DNA of 64,000 nt from Hofstenia miamia (taxonomy: Eukaryota; Xenacoelomorpha; Acoela), in NCBI GenBank assembly GCA_004352715.1, contig SCFE01000037.1, positions 1,992,321-2,056,320 of the forward strand. The letters are read 5' to 3'. The notes beneath the pieces were generated by a model. That model did no database searches, was not told where the DNA came from, and saw only the letters and a program-made list of their open reading frames with translations. This document shows, piece after piece, positions 1-12,565 of the stretch. The translations under genes were made by a program, and so were the position numbers. The stretch's first letter is position 1; each line of letters begins with the position of its first letter.

Positions 1-346
1 TGTTTTTAATACTAAGCAAGTGTCAACAATTTATATTTAATATTAAACATGCACCAACAATTTATAAATTTTATATTTATATTTAATATTAAGCAAGGGC
101 CAACTATTTATATTTAATATTTTAAAAGTGTCAACAAATTGTTTTTAATACTAAGCAAGTGTCAACAATTTATATTTAATATTAAACATGCACCAACAAT
201 TTATATTTAATATTAAGCAAGGGCCAACTATTTATATTTAATATTTTAAACGTGTCAAAAATTATTTTTAATACTAAGCAAGTGTCAACAATTTTATATT
301 AAACAAGTTCTATCAATTTATAGTTAATATTAATAATATCTAAGTG
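1..346. repeat. Nested AT-rich tandem repeat
   Basis: A long unit starting TGTTTTTAATACTAAGCAAG recurs at about 1, 140 and 263 (third copy truncated), giving a period of about 139 then 123 bp because the second unit lacks a short AT stretch. Inside each unit, shorter blocks of about 35 bp repeat with the shared core AATATTAA followed by a CAA-containing segment. No coding potential. Confidence 0.85.
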
Positions 347-351
347 CGATA

Positions 352-592
352 ATATGAATTTGAATAAATAAACATTAAGTGATCTCAATTCTATAGCAAC
401 TCGTCGCAAAGTCTACAAATATAAAAGACTCCATTTTAATCTATACGTAGCACTACTACAGCATATGAATTTGAATAAATAAACATTAAGTGATCTCAAT
501 TCTATAGCAACTCGTCGCAAAGTCTACAAATATAAAAGACTCCATTTTAATCTATACGTAGCACTACTACAGCATATGAATTTGAATAAATA
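352..592. repeat. 111-bp tandem duplication, two copies plus a stub
   Basis: The unit starting ATATGAATTTGAATAAAT occurs at 352, 463 and (first 18 bp only) 574, an exact 111-bp period. The two full copies look identical over their length, so the duplication is recent or homogenised. It directly follows the tandem repeat at 1-346. Confidence 0.9.
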
Positions 593-1699
593 TTTATACT
601 TACATAGTATTCGTAAAAGTAAATTTCAGAAGATGTGTAGCTTATGCAAGGTCGATAAAGCACACTAAGATTAATCTAGGTCACATTTGATATAGGGTAA
701 TAATTTAAAAAACACAGTGATGATTTATGGACCTAATCTGTGCTCTGGCATTACTAAGTTCCCAATCTGAATTGGGATGATTCGCCGAAATCGTAATACG
801 TTCTCTTTCTAATTACATTAAAAGCTGATTTATGACAGTACGAAACAAGAGATTGAAATTAATTTCCCATTTTTATTAATGCGCTAATGAGTGCTGTAGG
901 TATGTCGTTTGTAGCATTGCTTTCTCCACTATATTTTTTAGATTATTAACTCCTGCCGCCAAACTACCTGTCTCAATCCCTGCGCATCGCTCACAATTCT
1001 CTTGCATTCGGTTAGCATTCAATTTACTTTCATATTATATTGCAAGTGTGACCTTGCTTTTGTAAGCATTTTAATTTTTAATATTATGACGTCATTTCGT
1101 TAAATTTATGGTACTATACTTTCAGAATGTAACTAGCATTTCCTCTCGCATATTTTTATTTAATTCCTGCGAATGTTCCACTAAAATTCTAATTCGTCTG
1201 CTCATGTGAAGATTTGAATTTTACGTTTAATATCATTTCACAGGGGCGTATTTCATTGTCGAAATTCGCAGCGTTATACAAGCCTTATTAAATATTGAAA
1301 TTGCCTGATCTGTTTCTAAACCTACTTTTCAAAAGTATAATTGGCAGTGTAAAATATCGTTTTTTCATCAAGTATGTATTATTGCCTGATATTGACATGT
1401 TGAGATTGCTTTGTTGGAGATATTTTAAAAAGTGCATTTCTATACAATTCATGTTCAAACAATATAAAACGCATTTCCTTCTGCGTACCTGAGTGAATGA
1501 CAATTGATTCTATTCAAAATTTGATTTATTCAAATGAATATCTTCTAATAGAAATAGTCATGCATTTTGTATTCCATTAACTAAACTAAGAAGCTATTGA
1601 AGCTAAAACGAATTGATTGCAGTGCATACATACGTTTAAGAACAAGTTGACTTAAAGGTGAACGTCTGTTAATTTTCTATCCACGATTTTGCAAAGCAT

Positions 1700-1732
<33 letters not shown>

Positions 1733-2624
1733 AAATTACATATTTAATTTATATTTATTAAATATGTAAATATGGAAAAGTGTGACTCCCCTCTATTTCA
1801 TTAAGGTTTAAGAAATATCTATAATTGAAATTTCAATGAAGATTAAGATTAAACCCTTACAGACGTCGATGTTTTTGTTAATTCGCGGACGCTACCGAAA
1901 CCTTCGTCGAATTGTTTGGCGTAAAATTCCCGTAATCTTGAGACAACTGCGCCTTAGTTTTCTTAGCCTTTTGTCTAAACAGTAATTGCTCGCAACTCCA
2001 AAAGGCCATAGTTCGAAAAAATAACTTTAAACACTTTATTTCCAATTATATTAAATGAAAGTCACAGATATTTGTAAATGCATTCTAACTGGTTAAATTA
2101 CCGTTCCATTGTTTGGGTTATAGCAGCTACAATATATAATGCGATTTTGTTCCAAGGATTTTAGATATGTTACGGTTTTAGATATCAAATAACCGGTTAA
2201 ATGTTTTTATTTAATTATTTGTAATTTAATGTTTTGATTTTGGAGAATTTGCAATTGTTAATTAACTTAATTACCGTTATGTCAAGGTTTATGTTACGGT
2301 TAATATATCGAACAAATTTTACAAATTATTTTTAATTAATCATTTTTTATTAAAGAATTTGATGTTTATATTACGAAATAAAGGTTACCATAATTTTTGA
2401 ATTGAATTTTACACCCACTCTGCTGTTACCTCGAAAATACATTTCGCAAGGGTCTGATTCAAATTCTATCTGCAGCACCAATTATACAAAAAGTTCCCTA
2501 TATTTGCCTTGCTTTCTCGGCAGTCGAAAAATCTCTGAACTTAACCTTTATGAACCTGTTCTTTCCATGCCTAAAACAACATAATGAAATACATTAAAAA
2601 CTATGAAATATATGTAGAAACCAG
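593..2624. other. Unassigned upstream sequence
   Basis: I see no supported gene. The only clear structure is an (AT)n microsatellite at about 1699-1727. Open frames here are short and show no recognisable domain. Confidence 0.6.
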
Positions 2625-3000
2625 AGTTCTCAGACCCAACCCGAAATCGGGTCGGTTTTGGGTCCTTTTTCGGCCAATTTCGGTTGGGTTCGGGTACAAT
2701 TTCGATCAATTTCAGGTCTCGGGTCGGGTTCGGGTCCTTGGGAACAGTTCAAAATCAATGTTCTCAATATTCTTCAATCCAACTATTTTTGTTTGTCCTT
2801 TACACTGGATATATAATTTTGGGTCAATTTCAAACTGTCTAGCTAGTTCAAGAAAAAAATCGGTCTTTTTTTAAGTGTGTTCTAAACAATTTAGGTATGG
2901 CTTCAGAAAAATATCGGGTTGCGTTCGGGTCGAATTTCGAAAAAGTTTGAGCTTCGAGTCAGGTTCGGGTCGGGTCCAAAATGCAGACCTGATGAGAACT
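2625..3000. mobile_element. Probable MITE with GGGTCGGGT-rich arms
   Basis: The segment opens with AGTTCTCAGACCCAACCCG and closes with the inverted match ending TGATGAGAACT, with GGGTCGGGTTCGGGT-type runs inside both arms. The inverted ends are imperfect and I find no convincing target duplication, so the superfamily is unassigned. The GGGTCGG runs make it stand out from the AT-rich surroundings. Confidence 0.45.
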
Positions 3001-3017
3001 TTGTTGTGAAACATACG

Positions 3018-3145
3018 AATTTAGAAATTCATTGTTCATTTTCGGTGAAATTTACATATAATAATTTAGAAATTCATTGTTCATTTTCGGTGAAATTTAC
3101 ATATAATAATTTAGAAATTCATTGTTCATTTTCGGTGAAATTTAC
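3018..3145. repeat. 45-bp minisatellite running into a gap
   Basis: A 45-bp unit starting AATTTAGAAATTCATTGTTC is present in nearly three identical copies and is cut off by the N run. The gap probably exists because this array could not be assembled. Confidence 0.9.
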
Positions 3146-4124
3146 NNNNNNNNNNNNNNNNNNNNNNNNNNNNNNNNNNNNNNNNNNNNNNNNNNNNNNN
3201 NNNNNNNNNNNNNNNNNNNNNNNNNNNNNNNNNNNNNNNNNNNNNNNNNNNNNNNNNNNNNNNNNNNNNNNNNNNNNNNNNNNNNNNNNNNNNNNNNNNN
3301 NNNNNNNNNNNNNNNNNNNNNNNNNNNNNNNNNNNNNNNNNNNNNNNNNNNNNNNNNNNNNNNNNNNNNNNNNNNNNNNNNNNNNNNNNNNNNNNNNNNN
3401 NNNNNNNNNNNNNNNNNNNNNNNNNNNNNNNNNNNNNNNNNNNNNNNNNNNNNNNNNNNNNNNNNNNNNNNNNNNNNNNNNNNNNNNNNNNNNNNNNNNN
3501 NNNNNNNNNNNNNNNNNNNNNNNNNNNNNNNNNNNNNNNNNNNNNNNNNNNNNNNNNNNNNNNNNNNNNNNNNNNNNNNNNNNNNNNNNNNNNNNNNNNN
3601 NNNNNNNNNNNNNNNNNNNNNNNNNNNNNNNNNNNNNNNNNNNNNNNNNNNNNNNNNNNNNNNNNNNNNNNNNNNNNNNNNNNNNNNNNNNNNNNNNNNN
3701 NNNNNNNNNNNNNNNNNNNNNNNNNNNNNNNNNNNNNNNNNNNNNNNNNNNNNNNNNNNNNNNNNNNNNNNNNNNNNNNNNNNNNNNNNNNNNNNNNNNN
3801 NNNNNNNNNNNNNNNNNNNNNNNNNNNNNNNNNNNNNNNNNNNNNNNNNNNNNNNNNNNNNNNNNNNNNNNNNNNNNNNNNNNNNNNNNNNNNNNNNNNN
3901 NNNNNNNNNNNNNNNNNNNNNNNNNNNNNNNNNNNNNNNNNNNNNNNNNNNNNNNNNNNNNNNNNNNNNNNNNNNNNNNNNNNNNNNNNNNNNNNNNNNN
4001 NNNNNNNNNNNNNNNNNNNNNNNNNNNNNNNNNNNNNNNNNNNNNNNNNNNNNNNNNNNNNNNNNNNNNNNNNNNNNNNNNNNNNNNNNNNNNNNNNNNN
4101 NNNNNNNNNNNNNNNNNNNNNNNN
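3146..4124. other. Assembly gap (979 N)
   Basis: An uninterrupted run of N. It follows a minisatellite, so the missing sequence is probably at least partly more of that array. Confidence 1.
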
Positions 4125-6336
4125 TTTCTCACGGCTAGGCTTTGTGTAACACAAAAGCCGTTTTTCATCATTCTCACCTTTACCTACTGCTAGAGCATTG
4201 CTTTAGTTTCCATCTAAAACTGTCTTGAAGTTGATCATGTAAGAAACGCGGAGATGCCAAGGGAACATTTTTAACTACCTAATAATATATCTATCATACA
4301 ATTGGTTCAATTGACATAACCATGTTTATTTTGGGGAGCATGAATCTGTGACCACAGGGGGTCAGAAAAAAATCAAGATCAAATGAGAATGGAACATGAT
4401 GTGGAGACTGAGCGAATTCCGAATAATAACTATTGTGGAATAGAAATAGAGAATGACGCGAGGCGCCCCTAAAAGGAGAAATTTCTATACCTAAGCGAAA
4501 TTTAGTCTCTGATTTCGGAACAGCAATTACAGGAGCAGTAAGGAGATCTTGCAATTGCGCATCGTTGTGGGCTTGAAATAGAAGAAGTAGAAGTGTAAGA
4601 TGGCCTGACAGAAAACACTAAAAGAATTTACAAAGAATAATGGGTTATTTTGCTGAATGAACACTTTTTTAGAATGCCAATTAATCAGTGAAAATCTTTT
4701 GCAATAAACTTGCTAAATATTGTGAATAGATAAAAACTTTCAATCTGATTACATGTAACACGTCTTTCAGATGTGAATCTAAGCATTTTTACGAACTTTA
4801 GGCTAGAAATTTGTGCATTGGAGTCTGAATTAGGTGGCCTGCATTTGAAATAAGAAAGTTACTCATGTTGATTGATCACAGCTATTTGTTGCAGTGAAGT
4901 AGATAGGATTTTTTTCTAATGACGTCAGCCTTGTCATAACATATTTTCATAAATAAATTCCTTTGAACTTTCGCGAATTTGCCACTATTTTTGTGATACC
5001 CGAAGAAGTATTATTTGCTATTTATAATGGTTGTTTATAGACGTACGTCGTGTGTAATTGCATGGATGGGATTCTGTAATTTTAGTCACATGAAATTGAT
5101 GAAAACTGTCAAGGGGTAGGAGAGTCGCCCATGGTTCGTCATTTACTGTTTCTGTGTTTTTGCAGAGTTGTTATTTGACCAGGCAAGAATATCACCCCAT
5201 GCGGTTTCAACTGGGGTGCTAAGTAACATGATCTTTATTGGGCGGGCCACAATGCGAAGGAGCCAATTTTCTGTCGTGTAATGAACATTAGATTTAGCTA
5301 AAGTGTGTTTTTCCAGGACTTTAGACGCAATGAACGCATATTCAGGTTGTATTACGCAAAAAATCAAATTTCTATTCTTCAAACAAACGAGGATTTGAAA
5401 AAATACATATTAACAGCCGACAGTCTAAAAATTCAAACGCAAAAGTTTTCACCTAATTATAAACTTTGCTAGAAAGCTGCTGAGGGGGCATTCAGCATAA
5501 ACCGAGAGGTACCCTACCTTCCCACTTTGATGCGACCATATCCAGGTTATTGATAGCAAGCTGCCTGTATATAATATGTAAATGAAATTGCAATTTGTTA
5601 CAGAATATGAGAATAACTTAAAACTTGATTACCTTGATTTTTGCATTAGAAATTCTCTAGATCTCAATAGGACTTTGTAACTACCGAGTCTAAGAGACAA
5701 CCGAGACCAAATGCCAGCCTTGAGTGTTCGACTTAAAATGAATTTCGGTAATTTTATGCTTATGATTCTGTAAAGAGATCAGTATTTTTTTGATAATGCT
5801 TAAAAATTGCCATTTACTATCTTGTTTACAAAAAGGAAAACTCGCTTTTCACACGATCATTCTGTATGTAAAGTGTAAACCCAAATATATGATATGATTT
5901 CTGACAAAACTAGATATAAATGTCTCTAAGAAATTGGTCTTGAGTTATAAGGTATTCAGGCGTTTTCTGCTTTTAGCAGACGAGTACTAATATGGAGTAG
6001 GGATCGTGAAATTGTTTCTAATGCAAGTCAATTGTTGACCTTAATTTCTCCATAAATACCATAAACCATTAGACAGATTCTAACGTTTTGATAGCACCTT
6101 TATTGTTCAGTACATTGCATTATCAATACTAAGTCTTTATTTTTCTCAGGATAATCAAAAGTTCAAAACTCAAAATCCATAAGAGATCTCTATTACAATT
6201 TATTATGGAAAATTACTTTATTGAGCCCCCGCGGTTATGATGCTATAAATAAATTATATATATATATGATCCTATAAATATAAGTAAAATATAAACCAAT
6301 CATATATAACATTCCTATAAACATAAATATATTTCA

Positions 6337-6373
<37 letters not shown>

Positions 6374-6934
6374 TTCATATAGCTAATGGCCGAAGCTTTA
6401 GCATAGGGACAATCATACATATTATTCATATAACTATAGATAGCATTGATGTATAGGATTTTGCTATAACTGTGTATTTGAATTATAGGGTCATTAACGG
6501 ACTCTCGAGATTTGACCAAGTTATCATTAAATGACGAAAGCGATTGATATTGAATGCTTCCTGCAAACTGTATTTTGTGTACAGATGTCAGAATTTTGTA
6601 TTTATATACAGTTGAAGCTTTGCCATGTTCAAATACTAGAATCAATGAAAAATCGAATCCGTTGTTTGAATTACATGAAAAGTTTCCTTCGATTATTTTA
6701 AAAATTAATGTCTTACAGTGCATACTAATTAGATAGTGTATACAATTCTTTTCAATTCCAAATGCCGAATTCACAAATTTTGGAGACACACAGTTTTTGC
6801 AACATTCATAATACGCTTGCAATGCTCGTTGTGTGACTCTAGAGGAATGCCCAAGAAGTTGGAGCCTCCGCTGTATTTAAAGGCCAGCTAGATTTGCGGC
6901 TAAGAAAACAATCATGGAGTGCAACTATAATTAA
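4125..6934. other. Unassigned upstream sequence
   Basis: No gene is supported. Minus-strand open frames at 4294-4554 (86 aa), 5143-5382 (79 aa) and 6334-6822 (162 aa) have no domain I recognise. The last runs into an (AT)n tract (about 6342-6371), so its tail is a microsatellite read as Ile-Tyr repeats. Confidence 0.5.
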
Positions 6935-7443
6935 CACTATACTCCGAAAATTTAATACACCCTTTAATTCCTAATCCGGTCATAAATGACCAGTATTTGT
7001 GTAGCATTTATTACAGTGAGATTTATACAGGCATTCAGGTTCATATTTAATAAACACTGCTACTGCTATCTGATGCAATATCCCACATAATTTGATTAAG
7101 AGCCCGTTTTGCTGCTTCTCTTGCCATTAATTTTTAACTAAAACGATCAAAACTGTTAAATACATGCTCAATATAAAGTATATTACTGCATAAATATAAC
7201 TACACAAGCGCATGCATTAAATGTTTAGTCTGGGTCACAAATGACCGGTTTTCGGAGTTTAAGGGGTATTAATGATTTTTAATATCTAAATCTGTCTGTT
7301 TTCCGAAAATGTCATCAATTCGTACTTTACAGCAGAATCAGTGAATATAGGTGTAAACTTGTAAACATTTTTACATGTAGGGAAGTAGTTGTTTAACAAT
7401 TGCATCAAAAACGGTCACAAATGACCGGTTCGGAGTTCTAGTG
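6935..7443. mobile_element. piggyBac-like MITE with TTAA target sites
   Basis: TTAA lies at both edges (6931-6934 and 7444-7447). The left end reads CACTATACTCCGAA and the right end, inverted, reads CACTAGAACTCCGAA. The palindromic core GGTCACAAATGACC plus GG occurs inside at about 7233 and 7412, with a diverged form near 6978. TTAA duplication is the hallmark of piggyBac elements. There is no transposase ORF, so it is non-autonomous at 509 bp. Confidence 0.65.
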
Positions 7444-7447
7444 TTAA

Positions 7448-8607
7448 ACTATGCACGGTATTGGGTTAAAATATTGCCGCTTTTGGTTTTAGAATATTTG
7501 ACACTACCCGACCTGACCCATTTATTAATTTTACAAAATCATCTTTACGCTGCCACTTCAACTTTGTAATAAAGTGATCTCACACACATCGGCCATTGTT
7601 GGTATATTCATACCATGGTCTGGTCAACTCATTTCCAGATTTAGTTTGCTGTTGGCCCAGTTTTGTACTATTCAATGGAGAGAGATTGTAATTCAGAAAA
7701 GATTATATTTTATGGAAAAGAAATTTTGGTATTCATTACAATTGTTAAAATATTAGAATCCATAAGAGCAAAATTTTGAAAGATCATCATTACTATATAG
7801 TTTTACTCATTCGAGCTAAATAATATATTTATCAAATTTTTTTATTTTATCAGATTTACAGCAGGTTGCCGGCTGCTATATTAAAAGTATTCATTCAAAG
7901 TTTGCAATGGGAGAAAGCAGCACTCTAATGACGTAGGTAAGACTGTGTAATGACATCAATATGTGATAAACAACGTCTCTGTTTGAAATTTATTTATGCA
8001 TTTCAGCAGCATTTGACAAGCAATCCACTTTTAATTTTATCTAATGGTTTGAATTTAATTTTACGATTTTGTATGTGCGTCTTTCTCCCTCTAGGGACTA
8101 ATATTTTATTTTGTTCAATTTCCCCCATCAATCATCTCCAGATCGAATGAATTTAAATTAGAAGTTATTTTTGAACTCAAGTTCTTCATTTTTAATTATA
8201 GGCCCAATTTTCTTTCTCATCTCGTTTTTTATTTAAGTTGGAATTTAAATTTTTTAAATCAATGACAATTTTTTGTTTAATTGAGTCTTTTAAAAGGCTT
8301 AGGGTAGACTCTAGTGATGTGTCAGACATTGAAAAATTTATTGCTCTTAGTCGTGCCAATAGACTGGTTCCAAATCTACTCATCCATGAATTGGTTCTTG
8401 AGTTCATGTTTAAAGATTAATTTCTGTCTAAGTGGGTGGTAGTTTACATTAACTAATCTACATGACCTGACCTGTTAGCTAGATTTTAGTTTTCGCAGAT
8501 TTTTCCCGCGAACAATATGAAATTTTTTTGATAAACCTTTGAATGAATTTAATGAGTGTGTTTAATTTGTAAAATGGTCTCAAGATTGCCGTATGGCAGC
8601 ATTTTTG
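7448..8607. other. Unassigned upstream sequence
   Basis: AT-rich sequence with short open frames (7574-7756, 7950-8150, 8238-8420) that show no recognisable domain or splice structure. Confidence 0.5.
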
Positions 8608-8820
8608 CTTTGGGGACCCCGTTAAAATGACGCCATAAAATAAAAATTAAGTACTAACCCCCTAACCCCAACCTTTCAACTAACACTTAAAAATGGTAAA
8701 ATAAAATTCATCTACATGATGAAATGTAGTGCAGTTTCAAAATAGTGTAGGTGAAGGGTTAGGGTTAGGGTTAGAGGTTATTTATAATGTTTTGACGTCA
8801 TTCCAACTGGGCCCCTAAAG
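8608..8820. mobile_element. MITE with telomere-like terminal repeats
   Basis: The left arm starts CTTTGGGGACCCCGTTAAAA and continues into CTAACCCC motifs. The right arm, inverted, starts CTTTAGGGGCCCAGTTGGAA and continues into CTAACCCTAACCCTAACCC. The arms pair over roughly 60 bp, so three TTAGGG units at about 8756-8775 are part of an inverted repeat and need not be an old telomere. No clear target duplication was found. Confidence 0.6.
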
Positions 8821-10365
8821 TAAAATAACGCCTGAATTTTTAGGAAAACATCATTTTTTCTTATGTAATTAGCTATAATTTCTGACAAAGGCAGAAAGGA
8901 ATTATAATAATTTTAGCCATTGAAGGATGCAAAAAAGTCACCGGGTCATGATTTTTTAATATGCGTTTTGGAACGTTTCAGATGGATTTGCATATGCAAA
9001 ACTATTAATGAATAATACTTTATTTTGCGTGTTGGTCGTGAAGCCGCATCTGATGGGAGAGGTGTATTTGCACACACGTTGTTTTCCTTGCTGCTTTGCC
9101 GTTGTTTAATTTCAATTCTTAACTCTTTTTTAATTACTAGTTGGCCGCGAGCATTGCATTTGACGAAAATATTTAGCAGTTTGCAATTTGATGTCATTAA
9201 GTAATGTTGCCTCCCCGCGTGTTCCTTTATTATGGTTTAACGTGCTAATTACGATTTTATTCTCAGCCATTTACGTCGTTCCCTATCACTTAGGTATGTT
9301 TCCTTCCTACCTTTTGCTTATATCGCTTTTATAGTTGTGATTAAAACTTACTACTGTACTAGACAGATACCGCGCTTTCCTGCAATCTTTGCTATATTCT
9401 CATTTCAGAGGAAGCATTCACGTTGCTGTTAAATTGTCTCCAAAGTTTTGCAAAACCGCTGAAAATAGGCGTGTGTACAGGGATGCCAGCCACCCTAAAA
9501 CTTAAGGCTTCTAGTTCGATCAATGTTTGAATTGTTTTATTATGTTAATTAGGAAGTATTCAAACAAGATATATCATCAAGTTCCCATTTATTAATCATT
9601 GAACTATATGCATAGCTTTTGCATATCCCCTTCCTCTTTTTTGTATATCCCCCTTCCTCTTGGCATCCTGGATAGAAAACTCCATAGTATTAATTCTAAT
9701 ATTCTTTAACTAAGTTAGAGTGAATATATTTGAGTTGAAATATATAAAATACTAATGCCATTCTATTCAAAAATTTTCAATGAAAAAGTGTGAAACTATT
9801 TCATATAAGTAAAACTATGATTAATTTATTGAACTTTGCGAGGCCATGGCCCCCTAAATTTCAAATGCAAGCCACGGGCCTGTTCACAAGTGCAGAGGTG
9901 GACGTTGGCCTGGCCTAATAATTATTGGTGGATCGCCATATTCGACTTTCTTGCCAAACCTTTGGCAAAAAGGAATTACAAAATATTATTTTTCCTAATA
10001 GAAAGCAGTTTTGAAATATTCATTTTTATATGCTTTTATTGTTTTTTCTCTCTGTAAATGGTATTTTTCACTTCCTATTGAGCAAGTGTATTTCATGATT
10101 AAATGCCAGCGAGACAGGTCTTGAGACAGAAAAAACAAATCGCAAAACAGGATCAGTTCACGGGAGCTTGACCAAAGGTAAGAGCGATCCCACAGTTCAC
10201 TAATTATGGCACTTTTTTATATTAGAAGCAAATACTTTACAAAAAATTTAGGTTAACAATGAATTCTTACAGAAAAATACAATGAAATTGGATTTTGAAA
10301 TTGCGTCATTTATCATATTAAAGAATTAAAATGCAAGTACAAAAGCCTTTGAAATATGCTTAGAA
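8821..10365. other. Unassigned upstream sequence
   Basis: No supported gene or repeat. Open frames at 8946-9197 (minus) and 9836-10057 (plus) are short and unrecognised. Confidence 0.5.
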
Positions 10366-10930
10366 TCAGACTTGTCAACGAGCCGACATTTCCAAGCTCG
10401 GCTCGGCTCGTTTAAATTTTGTGTAAAATCGGCTCGGCTCGCCACATAAAATCCTTGAATCAGGCTCATTTTAGCTCGGTATTTTTTTAAAAATATAGTG
10501 CTCCAAGAATTTTTTATATAACTCTTTCTATTATTTAATAAACATTTCTTAAATAAGATTATAGGAAAGGCATAGTGACTGCAAAAAATAAGAAAAATCT
10601 CCATAATCAAATTAACAAGCAGAACTATATACTTGCTTTGCCTAAAATAGNNNNNNNNNNNNNNNNNNNNNNNNNNNNNNNNNNNNNNNNNNNNNNNNNN
10701 NNNNNNNNNNNNNNNNNNNNNNNNNNNNNNNNNNNNNNNNNNNNNNNNNNNNNNNNNNNNNNNNNNNNNNNNNNNNNNNNNNNNNNNNNNNNNNNNNNNN
10801 NNNNNNNNNNNNNNNNNNNNNNNNNNNNNNNNNNNNNNNNNNNNNNNNNNNNNNNNNNNNNNNNNNNNNNNNNNNNNNNNNNNNNNNNNNNNNNNNNNNN
10901 NNNNNNNNNNNNNNNNNNNNNNNNNNNNNN
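10366..10930. mobile_element. hAT-like MITE of the CAGACTTGTC family, interrupted by a gap
   Basis: It begins CAGACTTGTCAACGAGCC and is alignable with the copies at 23217 and 49042 through the shared internal stretch before the N run (10651-10930, 280 N). The right terminus is not visible and presumably lies in the gap. After the gap the sequence is (AT)n. Confidence 0.6.
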
Positions 10931-11704
10931 ATATATATATATATATATATATAAATAAAGCTATTATATAATAATAATAAAAAAAATATATATATATAAT
11001 GACATGGACGGAAATTTTAGACCCAAGTCTACCCCGGCTCATATAAATTAATGCCAATTCAATCCATTTTATGCCAATTTTTATGATCCTTGCTAAAAAT
11101 ATTCTTCAATTTTTGGGTATGTTGGAAATCTACCCACTGACATTGGAAAGCCTAAATAGAGTCTTAGAAAAATATAAGATACTAGTGTAAGATTTTAAGA
11201 TGTCAATTTTATATTTCTTCACATTGTTTTTTAATTGTATAGCATTCATTGCATTATGTTGATTTGCGTGCACTGTTGCTTTTTTCAAATTCCTCCACGT
11301 TATTAGCCCCTTTCTTTGCGGTTCCTCGGCACAAACGCTGTCCCATCCTATGCCAATCTCTGACATAACAATCGTAGAATTAAGCAAAAATCCGTTCAGT
11401 GAAGTCCATGTGGACCCCGGTACTACTGATGTAGACATATCAGTTCTTCATTTCAGAAAATAGTGTTGTCGTTTTACACTTCCCAAAATTATCCAACATT
11501 ATGAAATGGGAGTGCAACCAATCTTAAAATATACTGTATATTTCGTGAGTTTTCCTAAAGATTTTATATACAAAATATTTAATTTCACGAAAAAACTTCT
11601 TGTGATTTTATTACATTAAAAATGATTTCGGTGCTTTTGCATAGTGTAAGCTTCCCAAATGCCTGCTTTTACGCCTTGTAGCAAAACTTTAAAAGGAATA
11701 AAAT
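10931..11704. other. Unassigned sequence after gap
   Basis: It starts with an (AT)n tract at the gap edge. The minus-strand frame at 11130-11438 (102 aa) is unrecognised. No gene is supported. Confidence 0.5.
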
Positions 11705-11740
11705 CAGACTTGTCAACGAGCCGAGTCGAGCCGTTAAGCG
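11705..11740. mobile_element. Fragment of the CAGACTTGTC MITE family
   Basis: The terminal motif CAGACTTGTCAACGAGCCGA is present, followed by a short GC-rich part, and then homology to the other copies fades. This is an isolated end without a matching right terminus. Confidence 0.55.
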
Positions 11741-11915
11741 ATTTAATTTTATGCACTTAAATTGATTGTTGTATCGATTGCATCGAGTGTGCGTTCTATA
11801 TGCATCAGTATAAATAAATTTCAAATATCTACTTCCTAGATTCGCACTGTTTTTAAAAATAGTTTTACTAAAGCTGTGCAATAAGCTATGTTTACTACCC
11901 CCAGTAAACATACAG

Positions 11916-12190
11916 CTGTCGTAACGACGTCGCTGAACGACATAATAACGGCACTAAAACGACACTACAAAACAACGTCTTTTCACAATAAAACGACAAA
12001 CTATCAATAAAAATGCAGTTTTTCAAAAATTTATCTCCAAATTGTCATAATACTAAAATTATTCCTATCTTTAAATATTTTTTGCTAGACTGAATTATAC
12101 ACCGCCGCTAATCCGCACTATAAACGCCACTCAAACATTTCAACGACTATTAAACGCCAATACACCGCAAAAACGAGGTCGTTACAACAG
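11916..12190. mobile_element. MITE with CTGTYGTAACGAC ends
   Basis: The left end reads CTGTCGTAACGACGTCG and the inverted right end CTGTTGTAACGACCTCG, a 17-bp match with two differences. The interior is rich in AACGAC/AACGCC motifs. No ORF and no clear target duplication. Confidence 0.6.
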
Positions 12191-12312
12191 TTCTATGTTT
12201 CTTGGCCGCTATTCGCGTATCTTAGTAAAAGTCCTGCCGTACCGATATGAGAGTACCCGTATCCAATACCCCAATTAGCATGCCCTTACACGAACATAAT
12301 ATCATTGCTAAA

Positions 12313-12528
12313 CAGTGGCATCACTTCACATATGGGGGCTGATATGAATGCCCACATGGAGCTCCCCATTTTATGCATTAAATTTTCATTGCCTGCTTTG
12401 GTATATAGTGGATACTTTTCACTACTTAATATTTGTACATTTACATATATAGGTACCTGCATAGCTTTTGGACCTTCCAAAATGGTTTATTAAGCCTATT
12501 TTTTTTTCATATTTTGCATCAAATCTCT

Positions 12529-12565
<37 letters not shown>

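Noticed and set aside
2919-4193. Long open frames across the N runs (also 10326-11057, 12468-12930, 31927-33300, 34586-35755)
   Set aside because: They are open only because N codons are not stops; the readable parts are a minisatellite, (AT)n tracts or non-coding sequence.
6334-6822. 162-codon minus-strand ORF as a gene
   Set aside because: It ends in a TA microsatellite read as Ile-Tyr repeats, has no recognisable domain and lies in AT-rich DNA where such frames arise by chance.
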